Shown one piece after another: positions 46,096-57,579 of a stretch of DNA of 64,000 bases. Source of the stretch: Hypericum androsaemum (taxonomy: Eukaryota; Streptophyta; Magnoliopsida; Malpighiales; Hypericaceae); assembly GCA_963995505.1 (NCBI GenBank), contig OZ023185.1:15387691-15451690 (forward strand). The letters are read 5' to 3'. The notes beneath the pieces were generated by a model. That model was given only the letters and a program-made list of their open reading frames with translations, searched no databases and had not been told where the DNA came from. Position numbers and translations under genes: made by a program. Position 1 is the first letter of the stretch, and each line of letters starts with the position of its first letter.

Positions 46096-46639
46096 ACAGT
46101 AAATATTTAAGAATCGCCATAAAATCATTCGAATTCCCTAAATGATATTTAAACCGGCCGATAAATCCAGTCGGCCAATTAAGTCTTCTTTTATCGGAGT
46201 CGGCCAATTTACTTGGTAGTCTTGGAATTACATAATCATCGAACACTCGAATCGTTCGCGCTCAGACAGTATTTGGGCCGGCTTCCACAGATGTTGTCCA
46301 GCCCAATTAAAATGTAATGCAGGCCTAACCTCAAATTTGTGGGTGGAGGACGCATGCTTTGGACATGGCTAGATAAGCAGCATCTTAGGTTGATATTAAG
46401 TCTCAAATTGCTTATGGATGGGCCTTTCCTAAATATCAACATACAAGATTGTGGACCCAAGTATACGCCAAAAACCAAAACCAACACAAGAAGTAAAATT
46501 AACGTAGATTTATGATTTAATCTTTATATATTTAATTATTAATTTTTTTGAAAATTAAATATTATTAATATTCATAGTATATGTATACTGCATAGTGTGA
46601 TATTTTTCCTGATATGTATTTTTTTTTGTCAGTAAAATT

Positions 46640-47195
46640 ATCTTATATATATGGAGTAATATTTACAACCAAAGGCAGCCAAACCCACTCAAGAAGAGCC
46701 GAAGAACTCCCCGAAGGCCAAAAGGCTCAGCCACCCAAGTCTAATTCCACAACAGGAACAACCCAAATCAAAACAAAACACATGAACAACTACCCAATTG
46801 CAGAGTCCAAGAAGAGTAGGAGATCTTGATACCCAATCTTCCTTGTCGATTTTGCCCACAGGATCCATTCATTGCCATGAAAATAGATAGTTAGCGTGAC
46901 GAGCTCTCTATTGCAATTGGTGTTATAAAAAATGGCCTGTTGTACAATAACCAAATTCTCCACATGACAGCACCAAAAAAATAAATCAAACTTTATCCAG
47001 AATACCAACTTTCACCAACCCTATACAAAGAGACAATGAGAAGCCCAGAGACGAACCTGCGCACCAACTAACGCCAACCTTCTTTGCAAAGAAGTTCCAA
47101 GTATACTAAGTGATTGGGCAATGCAACAGAAGATGCTCTCCAATTTCATCCTCTATACCGCAGAGAGGACAAAGAAAGTCATAAGGCTCCAACAA
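46640..47195 (-). pseudogene. LINE 3' remnant (zf-RVT region)
   Basis: On the minus strand 47195-47110 translates to EPYDFLCPLCGIEDEIGEH and LLLHCPIT, the zinc-binding tail (zf-RVT) of plant L1-type reverse transcriptases, followed by WNFFAKKVGVSWC after a stop. Several stops follow, and the 3' part resembles the non-coding tail. Inserted between type C copy 2 and type A copy 3. Confidence 0.7.
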
Positions 47196-47700
47196 CCTGT
47201 GAGAGCATCACTATCTGTTGCCTCTCGATGTGGCACCAAAGATAAATTCGGCACATACTCCCCTTCCGCTACCAAATCCGGATGACAGAAGGATTGATGG
47301 TTGTGGTGTGTTGCTGAACTCAATGGTATACGTGAAGCATGTCCGCACGCTTATTGTCTTCAATGTTTCACTTTCTGGATAGGGAGATTTTAATATCGTA
47401 CTAGACGCAGATTCATCTCGTAATATGATATTGTCGTACAATTTTCTATTTCATGCAAATCACCATGCATGCGTAAAATTGATCTTTTCACTTCTTTTGA
47501 TATATAATCCAAGACAAGGTAAGCGTGTAAAAATCGGAATTAAGCAAGAGATCTCTTATTAAATTAAATTAAATGCGTGTAATAATCGGAATTAAGGAAA
47601 CAAATTCCCATTTACATTCACTTCTCTTATCGTCAAAACACTAATAAATGGCCAGAAATTGAGGTAGTCCTGAACTTGATCTTAATCAGTACCCTCGATC
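47196..47700. other. Segment conserved in the LysM modules, plus A3 3' flank
   Basis: Bases about 47285-47470 recur at 51900-52080 and 59060-59250 ('gatggttgtggkgtgttg', 'ggagattttaatat', 'catgatattgtcgtacaatttt'). A 76-codon minus frame (47211-47441) is not conserved in the other copies, so it is probably not a gene. The origin of the shared segment is unknown; it is part of the duplicated module. Confidence 0.5.
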
Positions 47701-48100
47701 TTAATCAGTACCCTCGACGCAAAGCCATTCGCCAACAAAGATGGCATTGCAGTTGAGGTTGGGATTCAGTTCACCGAATAATTCGTCGCTAATTCCTGAT
47801 GCTTGCGCGACGGTTGCGCAAGTGTCGCCTTCTTCAGCTCCATAAACTACTCCACAATCCAGACCACCCTGGATTCCTTTTTTCACTGCACAAAATTAAT
47901 CACAGCTTTTCGGGTTAGATACCACAATTCTTTCTTTTTCCAACAATACTACAATGACTAATACATATATTAAAAAAAATCGACGTGGCGGTCGTCTATT
48001 TACCGGAAATTTGCTTCCTCTGAGCCGAGATTGTTACGAGAAGAGAGAAGCTCAAAACCAGGTAGAGGAAGAATACAGCTTTGTTGGTGAACTTGGCCAT
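47701..48100 (-). CDS. LysM type A copy 3, secreted single-LysM protein (93 aa)
   Basis: Exon 1 48004-48100, exon 2 47701-47885. The signal peptide is as in copy 2; the mature LysM differs from copy 2 only by QGG for QAG and ASG for ALG before ISDELF. Four cysteines and the LNPNLNCNAIFVGEWLCV block are intact. A 19-bp tandem duplication at the stop region (about 47680-47715) repeats 'cagtaccctcgatcttaat' without changing the protein. Divergent partner of type B copy 2, 1.1 kb away. Confidence 0.9.
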
Positions 48101-49212
48101 CAAGTATAACAACTAGGGAAATTGTAAGCTATAAGTAATTAAGAAGATTAATTAAGTATAGAAGTGGGTTCTGCTTCTGTAAATCTCCTTTTTGAGTTGG
48201 GTGCTATTTATAGGCAATAATCATTTGTTCTGCAGAAACATTAAATACTGAAATTTTATTCTCTTTACGAGGGACTGGCCGGATCGGTTTATACTATGTT
48301 TGGCCGCTTTATAATTTAGTTTTATATTAATGTAGTTCCATTTACTTGTTGATCGGTGAAGGGTCGGGAAGTTCTGGAAGCCGTAAGGAAAGAGATATTG
48401 TTCCAATCGCAGGCTTTGAATTAAGTATTTACATTTAGTTATTTCCTGCTAGATCCAAAACAAGGTCATTTTCCCCCTAATCCTACTCTTTTTATTCTTA
48501 TTAATTTCAAGATTCTATCAATTTATTTTGGAGAAGTTAATTTTTTGACCCAAAATGTTACACCTGACAAATTTGAACCCTAGACCTAAAAATTGGAGAT
48601 ATTGGGGATCTTGATTCCCTCAATCAACCAGTTTCTTTTTTTGTATAAATTTAACCATCAGCTTGATCCTTACATTTTCAGTAAGTGATTGGGTATCAAT
48701 TCTCATAGACTATGACTTATTCAGAATCAACTATTTTTGAATTCTATAAAAAAAAATTATCTCGATAATTTCTCTTCCGTATGTTCGAACACAAAATCTT
48801 ATTTACAAGTAATTTTTTTATGTATATATCCAGAACTAAATTTTTAACCTACTTCCAACCTTTCCAAAACCTTGTGTCATTAGGGTTCCAAGGTAAAATA
48901 GATAAACCGGAGAAGTATTAATTACGCCATCTAGGCAAGTATCAATTTTACTTCCGTGAGCAATTTCGGCGGTGGATCCTCGATTTCACATGCATTCGAG
49001 CACGAAAAGTTAGATAAGTAGCAGGCAATAGACGGCCATTGGCTTTAATTAATTTTTAACTCCTCGATTAAAGCAGTTTCCATCCTTATAAATAGTTCAG
49101 TTCCAAAAGGAGAACCCACACCACAGGCAAACAATACTAAATACTATCTAATTTAGTAGAGTATAATTTATTATAGTTAGTCCTAACCTAAGCCATTTAA
49201 TCATTAAACATC
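48101..49212. promoter_or_regulatory. Divergent promoter region of LysM pair A3/B2 (uninterrupted form)
   Basis: This is the cleanest version of the shared intergenic region: 1.1 kb with no obvious insertion. The minus-side TATA is CTATAAATAG near 48206-48215, about 110 bp upstream of the type A ATG. The plus-side TATA is 'cttataaatag' near 49085-49095, about 120 bp upstream of the type B ATG. The 100 bases before each ATG are strongly conserved among copies. Confidence 0.6.
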
Positions 49213-49835
49213 ATGGCCAGGTTCACCAATAAAGCACTCCCCTTGGTTTTGGTCTTCTGTTTCCTTGCCCTCATCATCTCCACATCTGAGAGCAGAAACC
49301 TGTCCGGTAATAATTTTAGATTGTTTCCACCAAAAAAATAATAATTTCATATTGTTATTTTTTGTGCAACCTATTGTATTATTGTGTCACTTTTTTGTAC
49401 ATAGGTTAGAGATTTATTAATAAAAACTATACTTCTAAAAGATAGTTTGTATTTCATTAATAAAATCTTTGGATTAATAACACATGATAGTCGTACGCCT
49501 ACTTAGTCGACTGATACAAAATTTTTTTAGTAAATATTTAATATATCTACATTTTTAAGGACTCAAACTTTAGACCGAATTAATTAGACGTTGTTATAGT
49601 AGATCAATTCTAACGTTGTTAATGTTTGTGGGTTCTGGTAGATGTATCGGAGAAGAGAACTTCACCGGCGGCGGCCGAATGTGATTCAGTTTACGGAGCA
49701 GAAAAGGGTGACACGTGTACGAGTGTGGCTGGTGATTTTGGCTTGACCGCCGAAACCTTCGGTGGGCTAAACCCTAACCTCAACTGCAATGCTATCTTCG
49801 TCGGTCAATGGCTCTGCGTTGGTGGGAGCGCGTAA
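49213..49835 (+). CDS. LysM type B copy 2, secreted single-LysM protein (95 aa)
   Basis: Exon 1 49213-49306, exon 2 49642-49835. Signal peptide MARFTNKALPLVLVFCFLAL followed by IISTSES. The mature part has EKRTSPAAAECDSVYGAE, KGDTCTSVAGDFGLTAETF and LNPNLNCNAIFVGQWLCV. Compared with copies 3 and 4 it has Ser for Ala in the EKRT(S/A)PAAA linker. Likely apoplastic; ligand not known. Confidence 0.9.
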
Positions 49836-51590
49836 TAACAAGGAGCTTGAAGACATTTGCTATTTCACTTTGTGTGTTGTGGTTGAATAAATAGAGCTGC
49901 CTAATTAGCTGGCCTTCTCTAGCTGATCGTGTAATGTCCTGTGTTGTTCTCTTTGTTTGTGGCTCGTTGGTCATGTCCTACTTGAAGTTACAATAATATC
50001 AAGTAGTTTTGGTTTTTTTACAAAGTTCTCAATTTAACATTCTTGTATTTTTAATTGATAACTAGTTCTACTTAATCTTTTGATTTAATCCTTGACAAAA
50101 AAAAAATTTATAACAAAGTATGACATATTAGTAAAGTGTCCTCGGCCGATCTATTAGATTTAGATAACGATTTGTGTATATATGTAGAGACTTTTCTCCG
50201 TATTTTAGTGAATCCTCACAATAAAAGAGTTTGTATCAACTAAACCATCACACTTTTATATAAATAGATTTATATAACTCATGAACTTGAATTTGAATTA
50301 CAACGTAAGGGAAATGTACCCACGAGATCACACCTAAAGAATTACACATTGTACGTAATTAAGAAATAAATTGGACTACTAATCTTATGAATCAAAAAAA
50401 TAATTAGAAGAAACAGTCTTTAAAATAGTTCCAATGGCACTCAATTTCATGTTAAAAAATTTAACAAAGCATCAAAACGGGGTTTTGACTAATGTTTTTA
50501 AAACCGACCCGGAAGGCAACCCAAAATTTTTAAAATTTTTGGTCCACCTGGTTCGATCGGTTGGACCATTAGTCAGACCAGTACTTCTATTTTATATTTA
50601 ATTTTATTAAATAATGTTTAATAAATTTAATTTAGCATAAAAAAAAGATAAAATACCAAATAAATTTAAATATTTAGTAACTTTGTTATACAATTTATCG
50701 AAACAAAGTCTTCAAACATGAATTAAACAAGTCTAGAGTACAAGAAGATGATTGTACAAGTTTTCTTGTTCGACATATTAATCAAATTCGTTTAATTTAG
50801 TTGACATATTATCGAGAATTGTTAAAAACATAAGTTTGTTGCGGTCCAAAAGTGATGTATACGCTCCGAGCATGGAAATTGAGGTTTTGAATCTAAATTA
50901 AATCCGATAAAATAGAAAAAATAAACACAAAATTTTCTGATCTGGGTGAACCGGGTCATCCAGAAGTACCTGACCGGATAGTCCGACCAAATTTTGGCCG
51001 GTCGAACCATTGACTGAATTTTAGGAGAAAACCGACCCAGATTTGATCTCGGGTAGCCGTTCGACCGATCCGATTGCCAGTCGAACCGCGATTTTTAGAA
51101 CATTGGTTTTGACTCTAGACTAAATAGCCTAAGATACCACCGTAAATTTTATATTTCTTTGTACCTTTTCTAAAATATGGTGTACTCCTCAAATGATGTA
51201 TTTCTCTTAATTTTATTTATCTTCAGAGAAATTATATAGCCCATCCAAAAAAGAACAAAAAAGTGAAAACGGGGCCATGAATTCCATGGCTGACATCTTC
51301 TTAATTATTAAGTGTAAAATTGTATTAACTCTCATAGAGGAGTAAATGCAATATTACACTTAATTGTTCAAACTGAACAATGTAAAAGCTGAAACTAAAA
51401 CTTAAACCTTGCAAGCAAGGAACAAAGAAACAACAAAAAGACAACACCTGCGAATCCCAACATAGTCTTGCAGATTCGGAGTCCAGTTTCCCGGCTGAGG
51501 ATTAAGAAAATAACTACCAAATTAGTGGAAAGGCACTATCTTATTTGTTGGCCGTCGGCCTAATGTGTGTCCGGTAATTTCAGAGTAATA
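49836..51590. other. B2 3' flank with hAT insertion
   Basis: 3' UTR to about 50000, then AT-rich sequence matched by 57580-58745 downstream of type B copy 3. The main difference is the 616-bp hAT-like insert described separately. Bases 51330-51590 are the type C copy 3 3' flank. No other gene is seen. Confidence 0.6.
50490..51105. mobile_element. Non-autonomous hAT element, 616 bp
   Basis: Ends TAATGTTTTTAAAAC and, inverted, GTTCTAAAAATCG-like (…TTTTTAGAACATTG), matching the hAT rule YARNG...CNYTR. The 8-bp repeat GTTTTGAC flanks it at 50482-50489 and 51106-51113. The duplicated module at about 58250-58275 has the site without the insert ('ggggttttggctcttgac'). The interior has GGTTCGACCGG-like motifs and is related to the element at 44451-44921. 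No ORF. Confidence 0.88.
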
Positions 51591-51773
51591 TTAACCCGAA
51601 TCCTGTACACAAAGCCACTGGCCGATGAAGATCTTGTCACAGCTGAGGTTGGGATTAAGGGCACCGAATTACTCGGCCCTCAACATGAACTTTCCGGCCA
51701 CGCCGGAGCATGTATCTCCCGGTTACGCTGCATAAACCAAGGTACATTCTCTCCTCAGTTGCTCCTCCTGTGG
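51591..51773 (-). pseudogene. LysM type C copy 3, exon 2 only, two nonsense codons
   Basis: Exon 2 reads AECTLVYAA-stop-PGDTCSGVAGKF then a second stop (TAA in place of the Gln codon before FGALNPNLSCDKIFIGQWLCV). No exon 1 is found in the 400 bp upstream (minus direction) where copy 1 has it. Cys, Gly and Asn positions of the LysM remain recognisable. Confidence 0.8.
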
Positions 51774-52305
51774 CTGTATCCACCACCATTTAAGACAATT
51801 CATGTAATCACATTTGTGTCGCATTTTCAATCTCATAGAGTTCGAGTAGATGTATATTAACTACGAGACTCGTTCGTATATTATACATTAATCACAATAC
51901 AGTTAATGACGAAGGATCGATGGTTGTGGGGTGTTGGTAAACTCAATGGTATAGGTGAATCATGTCCACAAGCTTATTGTCTTCAATATTTTTTTTTCAG
52001 ATACGGAGATTTTAATATCTCACTAGGCAGAGATTTATCTCGTAACATGATATTGATCTACAATTTTTTATTTCATGCAAAATTACCATGCCGGCGAAAA
52101 AAAATCTTTTCACTACTTTTGATACATAATCCAAGACAAAGTAAATATGCGTGTAATAATCGGACTTAAGCAAGACATCTCTTATTAAATTAAATTAAAC
52201 ACGTGATAATCGGTATTAAAAAAACAAATTCCCTTTTATTTCCACTTCTCTTATCGTCCAAACACTAATAAATGGCCAGAAATTGAGGTAGTCTTGAACT
52301 TGATC
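51774..52305. other. Type C copy 3 to type A copy 4 spacer
   Basis: Matches 58941-59458 of the next module almost throughout. Contains the conserved 'gatggttgtggggtgttgg' segment and AT-rich DNA. No gene is seen. Confidence 0.6.
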
Positions 52306-52710
52306 TTAATCAGTACCCTCGACGCAAAGCCATTCGCCAACAAAGATGGCATTGCAGTTGAGATTGGGATTCAGTTCACCGAATAATTCGTCGCTAATTC
52401 CTGATGCTTGCGCGACGGTTGCGCAAGTGTCGCCTTCTTCAGCTCCATAAACTACTCCACAATCCAGACCACCCTGGATTCCTTTTGTCACTGCTCAAAA
52501 TTAATCATAGCTTTTCGGGTTAGATACCACAATTCTTTCTTGTTCCAACAATACTAAAATGACTAATACATATTTAAAAACTTAAAAAATGGACGTGGCT
52601 GTCTTCGATTTACCGGAAATTTTCTTCTTATGAGCCGAGATTGTTACGAGAAGAGAGAAGCTCAAAACCAGGTAGAGGAAGAAGACAGTTTTGCTGGTGA
52701 ACTTGGCCAT
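52306..52710 (-). CDS. LysM type A copy 4, secreted single-LysM protein (93 aa)
   Basis: Exon 1 52614-52710, exon 2 52306-52490, same phases as the sisters. Signal peptide MAKFTSKTVFFLYLVLSFSL. The post-signal segment is AHKKKIS instead of the AQRKQIS of copies 2 and 3, and exon 2 begins VTKGIQGG. The LysM core is identical to copy 3. Its divergent partner, type B copy 3, is 4.3 kb away because of the insertions at 53009-54300 and 54488-56353. Confidence 0.9.
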
Positions 52711-53008
52711 CAAGTATAACAACTAGGGAAATTGTAAGCTATAAGTAATTGAGAAGATTGATAAGTATTGAAGTGGGTTCTGCTCCTGTAAATTTCCCTT
52801 TTTGAGTTGGGTGATATTTATAGGCAATAAGCATTTGTTCTGCAGAAACATTAAATGCTGAAATTTTATTCTCTTTACGAGGGCCTGGCCGGATCGGTTT
52901 ATACTATGTTTTGCCGCTTTATAATTTAGTTTTATATTAATGTAGTTCCATTTACTTGTTCATCAGTGCAGGGTCGGGAAGTTCTGGAAGCCGTAAGGAA
53001 AGAGATAT

Positions 53009-54300
53009 GGGCAAATTACCCTCACATCCCTGTACTTTTGTCACCCTCTCCCTAGGGTCCCTCGATTTTGGAAAATGATTGTCCCATCTCTAAGTTTTGA
53101 TGATAATAGACTCTCGGGTCCCTGGAGTCCAATATTCCTTTTTCTTGCCGGAATATGCCATTTTTCTGGAGAACCCCACTTGAAAAGACTAAAATGTCCC
53201 TCCCACTTTAAGAAATTTAGTACTAATTTGCATATGCAAGGAAATAACATGGTCTAATCTGTAATTAATCACCGAAATCTCCAATTCCATTTAGAACCCT
53301 AATTTTTGAATTGGGTGTTCTATCCCCATTTTTTTCAATTCCCGTTCGACGTGGGGGAACTAGACTTCTTCGATTCCCCAACCTACTCTCGTCGGACCTC
53401 GTCAGTTCGGCCTGAAGCGTCAAAACTCCACGGAAGACGGCAGCTTCACAGAAGAACGTCGGGGAACGACGTGCTGGGTGAAGCCAAATAACCACTGACG
53501 CGAATGACACAAAGCTAGTCGGCGGACGACAACAGAGTTGACCACAGTGGAGAGAAACGACGACGAAGCGACACAGACCGAACTCTGAAGGATGATGATG
53601 GCCGGCGGACGAGAAGATGGGTATGTGTTATTACGAGAGCGGGGAGGATGATGATGACTTCGTCTCCTTCTTCTTCTTGCTGTCCGAGTTCAGCTCGAGG
53701 CAGGCGTCGAGGATGGCATCAGAGACTTGGGTTATTGAGAAGCAAACTGAGGCGAAGAGTTTACCACCGCATCCAGCTCATCGCAAGTCATTCCAAAAGT
53801 CGACTTGCTTATCCAAAAACACAGTTTAAACTCCTCCTCGGGCCCATTAAGGATTGGCGATTTAAGAGAGGGATTTGGTCGATTGAAATTTGGTCGAGAG
53901 AGATTTGGTCGATTGGGATTGACTTCGAGAGCTAGGGTTGGAATTTGGTCGATTGGAATTTAGTCGAGAGAGATTTGGTCGATTGGAATTTTGAGTTGGG
54001 TTTGAAAATTAGGATTGTTTAAGTTTTGATTCAATTATATTTAAGTTTAAGTTTTGATTGAAGGTGGGGGGTTGAAGATGAATTAGGGAAGAAGGTGAAG
54101 GGGGAGATTTTTTATTTTTAAGTGGGAGGGGTAATTTGGTCATTTCAAGTGGAGATTACTGGAGAAAAAGGAATATTCTGATTCTAGGGACCCGAGAGTC
54201 TATTATCATCAAAACTTAGGGACGGAATAATCATTTTCCAAATTCCAAAGACCCTAGGGGGAGGGTGACCAAAGTACAGGAATGTGAGGGTAATTTGCCC
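53009..54300. mobile_element. Non-autonomous Mutator-like element, 1.29 kb, same family as 666-1965
   Basis: Inverted ends of about 110 bp starting GGGCAAATTACCCTCACATC. The 9-bp repeat AAGAGATAT flanks it at 53000-53008 and 54301-54309. The sister modules have the unoccupied site 'ggaaagagatattgttcc' (48388 and 60148 regions). The interior differs from the 666 element, and includes purine/pyrimidine-skewed sequence at 53330-53830 that may be a captured gene fragment. Confidence 0.93.
53330..53830. other. Possible captured gene fragment in the 1.29-kb MULE
   Basis: GC-richer than its surroundings with short frames on both strands. The minus strand around 53730-53620 reads like SDAILDACLELNSDSKKKK, a plausible exon piece I cannot identify. 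There are no splice sites I can defend. Position inside the element parallels the transportin fragment in the 666 copy. Confidence 0.35.
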
Positions 54301-54487
54301 AAGAGATATTGTTCCAATCGCAGGCTTTAAATTAAGTATTTACATTTAGTTATTTCTTGCTAGATTCCAAACAAGGTCATTTTCCCCTATTCCTACTCTT
54401 TTTATTCTTATTAATTTCTAGATTCTCTCAATTTATTTTGGAGAAGTTAATTTTTTGACCCAAAATGTTACACCTGACAACTTTGAG

Positions 54488-55397
54488 AGAAATTCTATGG
54501 TGGATCATTTATACCGGGTTCAAATTCAGTGGGAACATGGGTAATCCCTACTGAAAGGGATAGGGGCAATATTGAAAATACACTAATTAAAAAAATTAAA
54601 AAAATATCAGTAAAATAATACAATTTATGGAAACACAAGTATGGGATATATTGGTTTCTATTTTCTCGGATATTAGTTTCCATCTTCTATGCTATTGGTT
54701 TCATTCTGCTATGATATTGGTTTCATTCTACTATGATATTGGTTTCCATCTTATGTTATTGGTTTCATTCTACTACGACATTGGTTTCATTCTACTATGA
54801 TATTGGTTTCATTCCACCGTGATATTGGTTTTCATCTTCTCCAATATTGGTATCCCATTATAAGTGAAAATGTATACCATTTGAATGTATTAGTTTCATT
54901 CTTCTCGAATATTGGTATCATCGTTCTAGGATATTGGTATCATTCTACTTTAATATTGGTATCATTCATCTATAAATTTTTGCTAAAATTTTAAGCACTA
55001 AGTTCGAACAACAACCAAAAGCCAACATAAAGTTCCAATCTTTAAATACAAAATCATCAGAACCACATGAAATCAAATAATCCAGCAATAATCAAAGTCG
55101 AAACAGCATATGGGTCATTTCTTTCTGACCAAATAATCAACGAAAAAAGTGGGCGAAAAAAATAAAAAAAAGGACAAAATAAAAAGGGGGGGGGGGGGGA
55201 AGGAGGAGGTGGGGGGGAGCTTCGGGGAATATGTTTGGATAAAAACTCGAAAATATCCTCAACAGATTCTGACCATCAGATCTGTAAAAAAAGAATTTGA
55301 TTAAATCTAAAGGCCCATATTTAGTCCATACCATGGGGATGATTTTTATGTAGTCCCTCCTGAATCCTAATCCATATATACCAAGTCACAATATGAC
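54488..55397. repeat. Inserted block with GATATTGGTTTC minisatellite
   Basis: Begins where the module sequence breaks off ('cctgacaactttga'). Bases about 54650-54975 are some 14 degenerate copies of a 22-24 bp unit containing GATATTGGTTTCATTCTA. It ends in a 'ccatcagatctg...tttgattaaatct' motif (55270-55305). The same two features occur at 4440-4760. A G-run (55187-55199) is present. No ORF. Confidence 0.7.
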
Positions 55398-56353
55398 TTG
55401 GTATAGATCCACCAATCTCCTATTGACATGTGGATTAGCTACTTATTAATTAAATAGTTGACTAGGATAGATAAATATGGAAACTAAATCAAAGATTATT
55501 ATGATAATATCTTTAAAAAATTGTTTCCTAATCAAAACGATTGTGGGGGGAATTCTACATCAACGATTAGGAAAAAAGATAGAATTAATTTTTGTTGATA
55601 GAATTAATTAGGAAACGATTAGGAGTTTTTAAAGATAGGAGTTTCTCAATCTCCGATTTTTTAAAGATAGAATTAACTATTGTGGAGTCTTCCGAAAAAA
55701 TCAAAACAGTAGCAAATAATATTTCTTTGAATTTGTCAAAAATTTTCAATAAAAAATTCTAAACTTACCGATTTTGGAGAAGAAAAATAAGCCAATAAAA
55801 TTGATCACTTTTTTTAAGGTTTAAATCATAACTTGCATTAAAACAGCAAATTCATACAATGTCATCAGCAACAACATTCATAAACTCAGAAACGGACAAT
55901 TAGTTCATGCACGAACCAAACCAAAGGAAGAAAAACTAAACACTAAAAAAACTAAATTAGAAAAAATCAAAGGAAGAAAAGCACAAGATTAAGAGCGATT
56001 TACTTACAAGAATCAAAGAAACGAAAGAAACTGTGTTTCTTCTTCTTTACTCTTGAACGTCTATGACTTTATGGTTTCTTTTAATTGGGATAGTAGCCTC
56101 CAACAATACAATTCATAGAAATATTATTTGCTAGCAAACCATTCCTGGTTTTTTTAATAATTTTTTTAATTCATGGTTGTTGTTATTAAATTGGACTATT
56201 TTCTAATTAGAGAATTTGATTAGGAAATAATTTTTTAAAGATAATATCACAATAATCTTTGATTTAGTTTCCATATTTATCTATCATAGTCAACTATTTA
56301 ATTAATAAGTAACTAATTCACATGTCAATAGGAGATTGGTGAATCTATACCAA
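55398..56353. mobile_element. Element with ~140-bp highly similar inverted repeats
   Basis: The left arm from 55398 (TTGGTATAGATCCACCAATC) and right arm ending 56353 are inverted copies about 140 bp long with only about ten differences by eye. The interior is AT-rich and non-coding. A target duplication was not found; next to the left end is a perfect 10-bp palindrome with 5-bp loop (55379-55403). With the preceding block it replaces about 20 bp of module sequence. Confidence 0.75.
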
Positions 56354-56970
56354 AAAATTAGAGATATTGGGGATCTTGATTCCCTCAATCAACCAGTTTC
56401 TTTTTTTGTATAAATTTAACCATCAGCTTGATCCTTACATTTTCAGTATGTGATTGGGTATCTATTCTCATAGACTATGACGAATCAACTATTTTTGAAT
56501 TCTATAAAAAAAATTATCTCGGTAATTTCTCTTCCGTATGTTCGAACTCAAAATCTTATTTACAAGTAATTTTTTTTATGTATATATCAAGAACTAAATT
56601 TTTAACCTACTTCCAACCTTTCCAAAACCTTGTGTCATTAGGGTCCCAAGGTAAAATAGATAAACCGGAGAAGTATCAATTACGCCATCCAGGCAAGTAT
56701 CAATTTTACTTCCGTGAGCAATTTCGGCGGTGGATCTTTGATTTCACATGCATTCGAGCGCGAAAAGTTAGATAAGTAGCAGGCAATAGACGGCCATTGG
56801 CTTTAATTAATTTGTAACTCCTCGAATAAAGCAGTTTCCATCCTTATAAATAGTTCAGTTCCAAAAGGAGAACCCACACCACGGGCAAACAATACTAAAT
56901 ACTATCTAATTTAGTAGAGTATAATTTATTATAGTTAGTCCTAACCTAAGCCATTTAATCATTAAACATC
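56354..56970 (+). promoter_or_regulatory. Type B copy 3 upstream region
   Basis: Resumes the divergent intergenic sequence, matching 48590-49212. Carries 'cttataaatag' at about 56843-56853, 120 bp before the ATG. The open frame at 56428-56775 is not conserved as protein among the copies and is not called a gene. Confidence 0.6.
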
Positions 56971-57579
56971 ATGGCCAGGTTCACCAATAAAGCACTCCCC
57001 TTGGTTTTGGTCTTCTGTTTCCTTGCCCTCATCATCTCCACATCCGAGAGCAGAGACCTGTCCAGTAATAATTTCAGATTGTTTCCAGCAAAAAAAATAT
57101 ATTTCAGATTGTTATTTTTTGTGCAATCTATTGTATTATTGTGTCACTTTTTTTGTACATAGGTTACAGATTTATTAATAAAAATGTACTTCTAAAAGAT
57201 AGTTTGTATTTCATTAATAAGATTTTTGGATGATATTCGTACCTACTGAGTCGACTGATACATAAAAAATTGTAGTAAATATTTAATACTTTTGCATGTT
57301 AAGGAGTCTAACTTTAGACCGAATTAATTAGTCCTTGTTATAGTAGATCAATTCTAACGTTGTTCATGTTTGTGGGTTCCGGTAGATGTATCGGAGAAGA
57401 GAACTGCACCGGCGGCAGCCGAATGTGATTCAGTTTACGGAGCAGAAAAGGGTGACACGTGTACGAGTGTGGCGGGTGATTTTGGCTTGACCGCCGAAAC
57501 CTTCGGTGGGTTAAACCCTAACCTCAACTGCAATGCTATCTTCGTCGGTCAATGGCTCTGCGTTGGTGGGAGCGCGTAA
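56971..57579 (+). CDS. LysM type B copy 3, secreted single-LysM protein (95 aa)
   Basis: Exon 1 56971-57064, exon 2 57386-57579. The exon 1 junction is TCCA|GTAATA instead of TCCG|GTAATA, so the junction residue becomes Asn; splicing should still work. The signal peptide equals copy 2 up to a RDLS/RNLS change. The mature LysM is identical to copy 4 in amino acids, which points to very recent duplication. Confidence 0.9.

Noticed and set aside
47211..47441. 76-codon minus frame near LysM type A copy 3
   Set aside because: The same segment in the other two modules is interrupted by stops and shifts, so it shows no protein-level conservation.
54650..54975. Regularly spaced repeats that could be taken for a CRISPR-like array
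   Set aside because: The units are contiguous and degenerate with no unique spacers; this is a eukaryotic minisatellite. The same applies to 4555-4700 and 38880-39160.
56428..56775. 115-codon frame upstream of LysM type B copy 3
   Set aside because: The homologous DNA at 48680-49010 and 60410-60710 does not keep the frame open, so it is promoter-side non-coding sequence.
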